This document shows positions 15,627 through 22,247 of a DNA stretch of 40,145 bases, one piece after another. Every line of letters begins with the position of its first letter. Positions within the stretch are counted from its first letter, which is position 1. Source of the stretch: Pseudomonas fontis (GTDB lineage Bacteria > Pseudomonadota > Gammaproteobacteria > Pseudomonadales > Pseudomonadaceae); the NCBI RefSeq assembly GCF_028656955.1, contig NZ_JAMDGY010000039.1, forward strand, positions 1-40,145, read 5' to 3'. Position numbers and translations under genes: made by a program. Under the pieces are notes generated by a model. The model was not told the origin of the DNA, searched no databases, and saw nothing but the letters and a program-made list of their open reading frames with translations.

Positions 15627-15664
15627 AAAAAAACCCTGCACGTGCCAGGCACTTGCAGGGTTTA
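15627..15664. terminator. Bidirectional terminator between the membrane protein gene and argG
   Basis: AAAAAAACCCTGCA then TGCAGGGTTT with the internal sequence CGTGCCAGGCACT, itself a small palindrome. The A-run on the left serves the minus-strand argG; the T-run on the right is short. Confidence 0.78.
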
Positions 15665-15718
15665 TCGGTTTGCCGCGAACCCACCGCGCTGATCGCGTGG
15701 TGGGCAGCAGAAACACGC

Positions 15719-16936
15719 TCAGACCAGCTTGCGGCCCTTGTTGGCAGCAATCCGCATACGCAGGGCGTTGAGCTTGATGAAGCCCGCCGCGTCGGCCTGG
15801 TTGTAAGCACCGCCGTCTTCTTCGAAGGTGGCGATGTTGGCATCGAACAGCGAGTCGTCAGACTGACGGCCGGTGACGATGACGTTGCCCTTGTACAGCT
15901 TCAGGCGCACCACACCGTTCACGTTGACCTGGGAGGCGTCGATCATCTGTTGCAGCATCAGACGCTCAGGGCTCCACCAGTAGCCGGTGTAGATCAGGCT
16001 GGCGTACTTGACCATCAGCTCATCCTTGAGGTGAGCGACTTCGCGGTCCAGGGTGATCGATTCGATCGCCCGGTGGGCGCGCAGCATGATGGTGCCGCCT
16101 GGGGTCTCGTAGCAGCCACGGGACTTCATGCCGACGTAGCGGTTCTCGACGATGTCCAGACGACCGATGCCGTTCTCGCCGCCGATGCGGTTGAGGGTGG
16201 CCAGTACGGTAGCCGGCGACATTTCAACGCCGTCCAGCGCAACGATGTCGCCGTTGCGGTAGGTCAGTTCGAGGTAGGTCGCGACATCAGGGGCGTTTTC
16301 TGGCGACTTGGTCCAGCGCCACATGTCTTCTTCGTGCTCGGTCCAGGTATCCTCCAGCACGCCGCCTTCATAGGAGATGTGCAGCAGGTTGGCGTCCATC
16401 GAGTACGGCGACTTCTTCTTGCCGTGGCGCTCGATCGGGATCGCGTGCTTCTCGGCGTAGTCCATCAGCTTCTCGCGGGACAAAAGGTCCCACTCACGCC
16501 ATGGTGCAATGACCTTCACGCCCGGCTTGAGTGCGTAGGCACCCAGCTCGAAACGGACCTGGTCGTTGCCCTTGCCGGTCGCGCCATGGGAAATGGCGTC
16601 AGCGCCGGTTTCGTTGGCGATTTCGATCAGGCGCTTGGCGATCAGCGGACGGGCGATGGAAGTACCCAGCAGGTACTCGCCTTCGTAGACAGTGTTGGCG
16701 CGGAACATCGGGAACACGAAGTCGCGGACGAACTCTTCTCGCAGGTCATCGATGTAGATCTCTTTCACGCCCATGGCCTGCGCCTTGGCGCGGGCCGGTT
16801 CGACCTCTTCGCCCTGACCCAGGTCGGCGGTGAATGTCACCACTTCACAGTTGTAGGTGTCCTGCAGCCACTTGAGAATCACCGAAGTATCAAGGCCGCC
16901 GGAATACGCCAGTACGACCTTTTTTACGTCCGCCAT
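15719..16936 (-). CDS. argG: Argininosuccinate synthase
   Basis: 405 residues. It joins citrulline and aspartate using ATP in the seventh step of arginine synthesis; cytosolic tetramer. The N-terminal ATP-pyrophosphatase loop AYSGGLDTS is at about residues 10-18. The conserved segments ATGKGNDQVRFE and SPYSMDANLLHIS identify the family. The length is normal for the short bacterial type. A tandem ArgR operator lies 60-96 bases upstream of the start, so arginine repression is likely. MotY is encoded upstream on the same strand, but the operator implies a separate promoter. Confidence 0.97.
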   Translation of the reverse strand: MADVKKVVLAYSGGLDTSVILKWLQDTYNCEVVTFTADLGQGEEVEPARAKAQAMGVKEIYIDDLREEFVRDFVFPMFRANTVYEGEYLLGTSIARPLIAKRLIEIANETGADAISHGATGKGNDQVRFELGAYALKPGVKVIAPWREWDLLSREKLMDYAEKHAIPIERHGKKKSPYSMDANLLHISYEGGVLEDTWTEHEEDMWRWTKSPENAPDVATYLELTYRNGDIVALDGVEMSPATVLATLNRIGGENGIGRLDIVENRYVGMKSRGCYETPGGTIMLRAHRAIESITLDREVAHLKDELMVKYASLIYTGYWWSPERLMLQQMIDASQVNVNGVVRLKLYKGNVIVTGRQSDDSLFDANIATFEEDGGAYNQADAAGFIKLNALRMRIAANKGRKLV

Positions 16937-16995
16937 GCCATCACTCCACGGGGTTGTACGGAAAGCCGGTGATTCTACCGGCCTTGCCGCAAAAA

Positions 16996-17032
16996 TTACA
17001 GTGGGGCGACAGCTTGTGACGACAAAGCGACA
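16996..17032 (-). promoter_or_regulatory. Tandem ArgR operator of argG
   Basis: Read on the minus strand, TGTCGC begins at 17032 and again at 17011, exactly 21 bases apart. The second half-site is TGTCGC-N8-AA (TGTCGCCCCACTGTAA), a full match to the P. aeruginosa ArgR half-site as I remember it; the first reads TGTCGC-N8-CA. ArgR binds such direct repeats as a dimer pair. Confidence 0.7.
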
Positions 17033-17065
17033 GGAACTGTCGAGAGCGCGACGATCGGTCGCGCC

Positions 17066-18055
17066 TCAGAGCTTCGCTGGTGCCTTGCTTGTCGCGGTTT
17101 GCGGGGCCGTGGCCGGTTGCGCAGGCGCGGTGCCCGCAGCCGGTGCACCTGGCGCTGGAGCGACAGGCTTGTCGGCGGCTTTTTCAACCGGCTTTTCTAC
17201 CGGCGCGACGCGGTCCAGGGTGATGTTTACCCGCCGGTTGCGTGCGCGGTTGGCGGCATTGTTGTTGGCGGCCAGCGGATAACGCTCGCCATGGAAGCGC
17301 ACGGTCATCTGCCCTTCGGGGAATCCATTGGCCTTGAAGTACTCCATCACCGCCAACGCACGCCGGCGCGACAGGTCGCGGTTGGTCAGGCGATTGCCGC
17401 TGTTGTCGGAGTGGCCGTCGATCTCGATCTGATTGACGGTCGGGTCGGCCTTGATGAAGTCCATGATGACCTCCAGGCGTGCGCGAGCATCGGCATCCAG
17501 ATCGATACCGCCCCCCGGGAAACCGACCCGGGCCTGGCGGATCTGGTCGAAGTTCATCGGCAGCAGCTTGGCGGCGCACACCTGGTAATCACCCCAGGCC
17601 TTGTTGAACTTCACTGGCAGCAGGCGCACCTCCATGGCCCGCCCGGCTTCACCGGCGTAACTGCGCACCACAGTGCTGCGCCCGTCCATCAGGCCGTTGA
17701 TCAGGCGGCTGGCCTGGCCTTGCGAGCTGGTGAAGAGCACGCCGTTGCGCGCCAGGCGCACCGCGCCGAGGTTGATATCGCCACGCCCCGGCTGCCACGG
17801 CGCGGCGGCCGCCAACAGGGTGGCGGAGCCTGCGCCCAGCAAACTGGCGCTGGAGCGCAACTGGAAGGTGGCTTGCTCCCCGGCGCGGCGCACGAACTCG
17901 CCGGTGCCGAAATCGGCCACGGGCTGGATCAGGCGGCATTCGAACTGATCGCCCTCGACTTTCCACTCGACGTTCTCCACGCGAGTCTGGAAGGTGAGTG
18001 CCACGGCCGGCAGGCTGGCAAACATACTGAGCAGGGCTAGATAACGCTGGCGCAC
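17066..18055 (-). CDS. motY: MotY-like flagellar motor protein (OmpA domain)
   Basis: 329 residues from GTG 18055, preceded on the minus strand by GGAG six bases away. Upstream in-frame codons run into the pyrC promoter region and are not used. A signal peptide MRQRYLALLSMFASLPAVA is followed by LTFQTRVENVEWKVEG, the MotY N-domain. The OmpA/Pal peptidoglycan-binding domain (about 190-285) has IDGHSDNSGNRLTNRDLS and RRVNITL. MotY forms the T-ring that recruits stators to the flagellar basal body. Its place between argG and pyrC matches other pseudomonads. The last 45 residues are a Pro/Ala/Lys tail (PVAPAPGAPAAGTAPAQPAT). Confidence 0.9.
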   Translation of the reverse strand: MRQRYLALLSMFASLPAVALTFQTRVENVEWKVEGDQFECRLIQPVADFGTGEFVRRAGEQATFQLRSSASLLGAGSATLLAAAAPWQPGRGDINLGAVRLARNGVLFTSSQGQASRLINGLMDGRSTVVRSYAGEAGRAMEVRLLPVKFNKAWGDYQVCAAKLLPMNFDQIRQARVGFPGGGIDLDADARARLEVIMDFIKADPTVNQIEIDGHSDNSGNRLTNRDLSRRRALAVMEYFKANGFPEGQMTVRFHGERYPLAANNNAANRARNRRVNITLDRVAPVEKPVEKAADKPVAPAPGAPAAGTAPAQPATAPQTATSKAPAKL

Positions 18056-18187
18056 GGGCGGCTCCACAAATTGCTTACGGCTTACCAGCAGGCTATCGGA
18101 CGCTGCTGGCAAAACTTGATAGCGAGTGCTCGCATCGGGCTTTTCCGGTAGCATTCAGCCTTGAGTTCGACCCGCCTGGAATCCCCA

Positions 18188-19234
18188 ATGTCCGACCGCC
18201 TGACCCTCCTGCGTCCCGACGACTGGCATATCCATCTTCGTGATGGTGCTGTTCTGCCCCACACCGTCGGCGACGTGGCGCGCACCTTTGCTCGCGCCAT
18301 CATCATGCCCAACCTGGTGCCTCCGGTGCGTAATGCTGCCGAAGCCGGCGCCTACCGTGAGCGCATCCTGGCTGCCCGCCCTGCCGGCAGCCGCTTCGAA
18401 CCGCTGATGGTCCTGTACCTCACCGACCGTACCCAGCCTGAAGACATCCGCACGGCCAAGGCCAGCGGTTTCGTCCATGCTGCCAAGATGTACCCGGCCG
18501 GCGCGACCACCAACTCGGACTCGGGTGTCACCAGCCTCGACAAGATCTACGACGTGCTTGAAGCCATGGCCGAAGTCGGCATGCCTTTGCTGGTACACGG
18601 CGAAGTGACCCGTCCCGAGGTCGACGTGTTCGACCGCGAGAAGCTGTTCATCGACGAGCACCTGCGCCGTGTAGTCGAGCGCTTCCCGACGCTGAAAGTG
18701 GTGTTCGAACACATCACCACCGCCGAGGCTGCGCAGTTCGTCATGGAGGCACCGGCCAACGTCGGCGCGACCATCACCGCCCAGCACCTGCTGTACAACC
18801 GCAACCACATGTTGGTTGGCGGTATTCGCCCGCACTTCTATTGCCTGCCGATCCTCAAGCGCAACACCCACCAGGTGGCGCTGCTGGACGCCGCTACCAG
18901 CGGCAGCAGCAAGTTCTTCCTCGGTACCGACTCGGCGCCCCACGCACAGCACGCCAAGGAAGCCGCCTGCGGCTGCGCCGGCTGCTACACCGCGTACGCG
19001 GCGATCGAGATGTATGCCGAAGCATTCGAGCAGCGCAATGCGCTGGACAAGCTCGAAGGCTTTGCCAGCCTGCACGGCCCGGCCTTCTATGGCCTGCCGG
19101 CGAACACCGACCGCATTACCCTGGTTCGCGAAAGCTGGACCGCACCAAGCAGCTTGCCATTCGGCGAGCAGACCGTAATTCCGCTGCGCGCCGGTGAGCA
19201 ACTGCGCTGGCGCCTGCTGGAGGAAACCGCGTGA
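18188..19234 (+). CDS. pyrC: Dihydroorotase
   Basis: 348 residues from ATG 18188 (GGAATCCCCA upstream); an earlier in-frame start at 18161 is not family-like. It closes carbamoyl aspartate to dihydroorotate in pyrimidine synthesis. Zinc ligands are in DWHIHLRDG; the carbamylated lysine is in AAKMYPAGATTNS; further His ligands are in VHGE and FEHITT; the catalytic Asp is in FLGTDSAPH. This is the E. coli-like class II enzyme of standard length. Divergent from motY across 132 bases; translation is coupled to rnt by GTGA. Confidence 0.97.
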   Translation: MSDRLTLLRPDDWHIHLRDGAVLPHTVGDVARTFARAIIMPNLVPPVRNAAEAGAYRERILAARPAGSRFEPLMVLYLTDRTQPEDIRTAKASGFVHAAKMYPAGATTNSDSGVTSLDKIYDVLEAMAEVGMPLLVHGEVTRPEVDVFDREKLFIDEHLRRVVERFPTLKVVFEHITTAEAAQFVMEAPANVGATITAQHLLYNRNHMLVGGIRPHFYCLPILKRNTHQVALLDAATSGSSKFFLGTDSAPHAQHAKEAACGCAGCYTAYAAIEMYAEAFEQRNALDKLEGFASLHGPAFYGLPANTDRITLVRESWTAPSSLPFGEQTVIPLRAGEQLRWRLLEETA

Positions 19235-19902
19235 GCGAAGATCATTTCGACGAAGACCAGGAAGGTCATCGCGGCGGTTCCCGTCACCCGATGGCAGAGC
19301 GCTTTCGCGGCTACCTGCCAGTGGTGGTGGACGTCGAGACCGGTGGCTTCAACAGTGCCACCGACGCCCTGCTGGAGATCGCTGCGGTCACCATCGGCAT
19401 GGACGACAAAGGCTTCCTGTTCCCTGAGCACACCTACTTCTTCCGGGTCGAACCGTTTGAAGGGGCGAACATCGAACAGGCGGCGCTGGAGTTCACCGGC
19501 ATCAAGCTTGACCACCCACTGCGCATGGCCGTGAGTGAAGAAGCGGCACTGACCGACATCTTCCGTGGCATCCGCAAGGCGCTGAAAGCCAACGGCTGCA
19601 AGCGGGCGATCCTGGTCGGCCACAACAGCAGCTTCGACCTGGGCTTCCTCAATGCCGCCGTGGCGCGCAATGACATGAAGCGCAACCCGTTCCACCCGTT
19701 CTCCAGCTTCGACACCGCCACCCTGGCGGGCCTGGCCTACGGCCAGACCGTGCTGGCGCGTGCCTGCCAGAGCGCCGACATCGACTTCGACGGCCGTGAA
19801 GCGCACTCCGCGCGCTACGACACCGAGAAGACGGCCGAGCTGTTCTGCGGCATCGTCAATCGCTGGAAGCAGATGGGCGGCTGGCAAGACTTCAACGACT
19901 GA
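19231..19902 (+). CDS. rnt: Ribonuclease T
   Basis: 223 residues, DEDDh 3'-5' exoribonuclease that trims the 3' ends of tRNA and other stable RNAs. The GTG start at 19231 overlaps the pyrC stop and is preceded by GGAGGAAA. Exo motifs: VVVDVETGGFN (DxE), VGHNSSFDLGFL, and HSARYDTEKTAELF. The N-terminal 25 residues (SEDHFDEDQEGHRGGS) are a charged extension before the PMAERFRGYLPVVVD core, as in other Pseudomonas RNase T. Confidence 0.96.
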   Translation: MSEDHFDEDQEGHRGGSRHPMAERFRGYLPVVVDVETGGFNSATDALLEIAAVTIGMDDKGFLFPEHTYFFRVEPFEGANIEQAALEFTGIKLDHPLRMAVSEEAALTDIFRGIRKALKANGCKRAILVGHNSSFDLGFLNAAVARNDMKRNPFHPFSSFDTATLAGLAYGQTVLARACQSADIDFDGREAHSARYDTEKTAELFCGIVNRWKQMGGWQDFND

Positions 19903-19925
19903 AGCCTTGCTTGCGCTGCACGCAT

Positions 19926-19957
19926 AAAAAAACCGGCCACTTGGGCCGGTTTTTTAT
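19926..19957. terminator. Bidirectional terminator, rnt and peroxiredoxin
   Basis: AAAAAACCGGCC at 19927-19938, loop ACTTG, GGCCGGTTTTTT. It serves the converging rnt and peroxiredoxin genes. Confidence 0.92.
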
Positions 19958-19966
19958 ATCTGACGT

Positions 19967-20569
19967 TTACAGGCTTTCAGCATGCTCGGTCAGGTAGGCA
20001 GCAACGCCTTCTGGCGAAGCGGTCATGCCTTTGTCGCCTTTCTTCCAGTTGGCAGGGCAGACTTCGCCGTGCTCTTCGTGGAATTGCAGTGCGTCGACCA
20101 GACGGATCAGCTCTTCCATGTTGCGGCCCAGCGGCAGGTCGTTGACGATCTGCGAACGAACCACGCCTTTGTCGTCGATCAGGAACGCGCCACGGAAGGC
20201 CACGCCGCCTTCGGACTCAACGTCGTAGGCCTGGGCGATTTCGTGCTTGATGTCAGCGGCCATGATGTACTTGACCTGACCGATGCCGCCGTCATTGATG
20301 GCGGTGTTGCGCCAGGCGTTGTGGGTGAAGTGCGAGTCGATCGAGACCGCGATCACTTCAACGTTGCGCGCCTTGAAGTCGGCCATGCGGTTGTCCAGAG
20401 CGATCAGCTCGGACGGGCAGACAAAGGTGAAGTCCAGCGGGTAGAAGAACACCAGGCCGTATTTACCCTTGATGGCCGAAGCCAGGTTGAAGCTGTCGAC
20501 GATTTCGCCGTTGCCCAGTACGGCTGGTACGGTGAAGTCTGGGGCGTTTTTACCAACGAGCACGCTCAT
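19967..20569 (-). CDS. Typical 2-Cys peroxiredoxin (AhpC/TSA family)
   Basis: 200 residues. It reduces hydrogen peroxide and organic hydroperoxides in the cytosol. The peroxidatic Cys51 sits in DFTFVCPSE and the resolving Cys in HGEVCPANW near the C-terminus. The start at 20569 has AGGAGATATCAA upstream on the minus strand. The C-terminal tail MTASPEGVAAYLTEHAESL continues beyond the YF motif zone. It is not the flavoprotein-linked ahpCF pair; no ahpF is nearby, so thioredoxin is the likely reductant. It is divergent from bfd. Confidence 0.95.
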   Translation of the reverse strand: MSVLVGKNAPDFTVPAVLGNGEIVDSFNLASAIKGKYGLVFFYPLDFTFVCPSELIALDNRMADFKARNVEVIAVSIDSHFTHNAWRNTAINDGGIGQVKYIMAADIKHEIAQAYDVESEGGVAFRGAFLIDDKGVVRSQIVNDLPLGRNMEELIRLVDALQFHEEHGEVCPANWKKGDKGMTASPEGVAAYLTEHAESL

Positions 20570-20737
20570 TTGATATCTCCTGATGGTATTAAAATGGGAT
20601 CACCCGACAGGCCTGAACCCGTCGGTATCACAAGGACCGTGCATCATACACTGCGATTGATGACACGCCGAATTTAAGGCCAGCCCCTGCAAAAATGTGC
20701 CACCGGTCGCTCTGGCACGCGGCTTTGCGAAAGAGTT

Positions 20738-20766
20738 TTGACAAGCATTCTCATTAACATTAAGCT
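20738..20766 (+). promoter_or_regulatory. bfd promoter with possible Fur-like site
   Basis: TTGACA at 20738-20743, 17-base spacer, TAAGCT at 20761-20766. The spacer and -10 contain AGCATTCTCATTAACATTA, which partly resembles the Fur box (imperfect GATAAT repeats, with CATT repeats spaced about six bases). Iron-dependent repression of bfd is known in Pseudomonas. Confidence 0.5.
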
Positions 20767-20803
20767 TCTTCGCATTGAGCCTTTACCAGCGATGGTCTGC
20801 CTT

Positions 20804-21022
20804 ATGTATGTGTGTCTTTGTGTTGGTGTGACCGATGGTCAGATCCGCGACGCTATCTATGAAGGATGCTGCAGCTACAAGGAAGTCCGTGCCGCCACCA
20901 ACGTTGCCAGCCAGTGCGGCAAGTGTGCGTGCCTGGCCAAGCAGGTTGTGCGTGAAACCCTCACCGAATTGCAGGTCAGCCAGGCTGCACTGCCCTACCC
21001 TGTAGAATTTACAGCGGCGTAA
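20804..21022 (+). CDS. bfd: Bacterioferritin-associated ferredoxin
   Basis: 72 residues from ATG 20804, giving MYVCLCVGVTDGQIRDAI. Four cysteines (4, 6, 38, 41; the last two in SQCGKC) hold a [2Fe-2S] cluster. In P. aeruginosa Bfd docks on bacterioferritin B and passes electrons to its haem so that iron is released under starvation. An earlier in-frame ATG at 20738 would run through the promoter and is rejected. The gene bfr lies about 200 bases downstream with its own upstream region. Confidence 0.93.
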   Translation: MYVCLCVGVTDGQIRDAIYEGCCSYKEVRAATNVASQCGKCACLAKQVVRETLTELQVSQAALPYPVEFTAA

Positions 21023-21039
21023 TTTCATCGAATTTAAAG

Positions 21040-21066
21040 AACCGGACCTCGTGTCCGGTTTTTTTA
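21040..21066 (+). terminator. Terminator of bfd
   Basis: AACCGGAC at 21040-21047, five-base loop, GTCCGGTT at 21053-21060, followed by TTTTTT. Confidence 0.9.
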
Positions 21067-21223
21067 TGCCCGCAATTCAATAAGTTAGCGTTCTAACGCG
21101 GAACACAAACATTCTTATTCCGATTAATTTTCACTTATTATTCAATAACTTAGGTTTGACAGTGGAAGTTGTCAGGCTCAAACTCCTGCTTATAGGCACA
21201 CTTACACAGGGCAGGACCCCATC

Positions 21224-21694
21224 ATGAAAGGCGACGTTAGCGTCATCCAGCATCTCAACAAGATCCTCGGAAACGAGCTGGTCACAATCAACCAATACTT
21301 CCTGCATGCGCGCATGTACGAAGACTGGGGTCTGGAAAAGCTCGGTAAGCACGAGTACAAGGAATCCATCGACGAGATGAAGCACGCTGACAAATTGATC
21401 AAGCGTATTCTCTTCCTCGAAGGCATCCCGAACGTTCAGGACCTCGGCAAATTGCTGATTGGTGAACACACCAAGGAAATGCTCGAGTGCGACCTGAAAA
21501 TCGAGCAGAAAGGCCTGATTGACCTGAAAGCCGCGATTGCCCACTGCGAAACCGTAGGCGACTTCGGTAGCCGGGAAATGCTTGAAGACATCCTCGAGGC
21601 CGAGGAAGAGCATATCGACTGGCTGGAAACCCAGCTGAGCCTGATCGACAAGGTCGGCCTGGAAAATTACCTGCAGTCGCAGATGGGCGAATAA
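21224..21694 (+). CDS. bfr: Bacterioferritin (BfrB type)
   Basis: 156 residues, iron-storage four-helix bundle that assembles as a 24-mer. Ferroxidase ligands Glu18, Glu51 and His54 are present, with the others in GEHTKEMLE (Glu94 region) and EEEHIDW. Met52 in IDEMKHADK is the axial haem ligand, so this is a haem-binding bacterioferritin. It begins MKGDVSVIQHLNKILGNELV after GGGCAGGACCCC. An AT-rich leader (21090-21150) separates it from the bfd terminator and likely carries its own promoter. Confidence 0.95.
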   Translation: MKGDVSVIQHLNKILGNELVTINQYFLHARMYEDWGLEKLGKHEYKESIDEMKHADKLIKRILFLEGIPNVQDLGKLLIGEHTKEMLECDLKIEQKGLIDLKAAIAHCETVGDFGSREMLEDILEAEEEHIDWLETQLSLIDKVGLENYLQSQMGE

Positions 21695-21717
21695 GCCCAG
21701 CTGGTTTTGCAGACATG

Positions 21718-21746
21718 AAAAAGCCCCGCCTAGGCGGGGCTTTTTT
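21718..21746. terminator. Bidirectional terminator, bfr and grxD
   Basis: AAAAAGCCCCGCC, TA, GGCGGGGCTTTTTT. It serves bfr on the plus strand and grxD on the minus strand. Confidence 0.93.
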
Positions 21747-21757
21747 GTGGCCTTTAG

Positions 21758-21789
21758 GGCCTCATCGCCGGCAAGGCCGGCTCCCACAG
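21758..21789. repeat. Single P. putida-type REP
   Basis: GGCCTCATCGCCGGCAAGGC followed by CGGCTCCCACA, the classic P. putida extragenic palindrome with core GCCGGC. It is one unpaired unit just after the bfr terminator. Confidence 0.85.
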
Positions 21790-21822
21790 AGTCTATGGGG
21801 CTGGCCGTGCTGCCGATGCTGC

Positions 21823-22155
21823 TTAAGCCTTGTCGGCAGCCTTGGCAGCGGCGTCCTTGATCAGGGTCTGCAGTTCGCCGTTGGCAAACATCTCAGCCAT
21901 GATGTCGCTACCGCCGACCAGCTCGCCCGCTACCCACAGTTGTGGGAAGGTTGGCCAGTTGGCGTACTTTGGCAGGTTGGCGCGGATTTCCGGGTTTTGC
22001 AGGATGTCCACGTAAGCGAATTTCTCGCCACAACCCATCACAGCTTGCGCTGCCTTGGCCGAGAAGCCGCACTGCGGGGCATTCGGCGAACCTTTCATGT
22101 AAAGCAGAACAGTGTTGTTGGTAATCTGCTCTTTGATTGTTTCGATAATATCCAT
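21823..22155 (-). CDS. grxD: Monothiol glutaredoxin (Grx4 type)
   Basis: 110 residues. Start 22155 yields MDIIETIKEQITNNTVLLYM with GAGGTG upstream. An earlier in-frame start would add 24 residues. The active site is CGFS at Cys29 (PQCGFSAK), with WPTFPQLWV and GGSDIM for glutathione binding. CGFS glutaredoxins carry [2Fe-2S] clusters on glutathione and take part in iron-sulfur trafficking. The context (bfd, bfr) suits iron homeostasis. The Ala/Lys-rich C-terminal tail is normal. Confidence 0.96.
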   Translation of the reverse strand: MDIIETIKEQITNNTVLLYMKGSPNAPQCGFSAKAAQAVMGCGEKFAYVDILQNPEIRANLPKYANWPTFPQLWVAGELVGGSDIMAEMFANGELQTLIKDAAAKAADKA

Positions 22156-22247
22156 GAAGCACCTCGCGGCTGAACTTTCCGACCTGGTTGTCGGCACGGT
22201 GACGCATTGTATCGGAAAGCCAGGCACGACGCTCGGCCTTGCCGATA

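Noticed and set aside
15653..16972. Plus-strand open frame opposite argG
   Set aside because: argG is unmistakable; the opposite frame is low-complexity.
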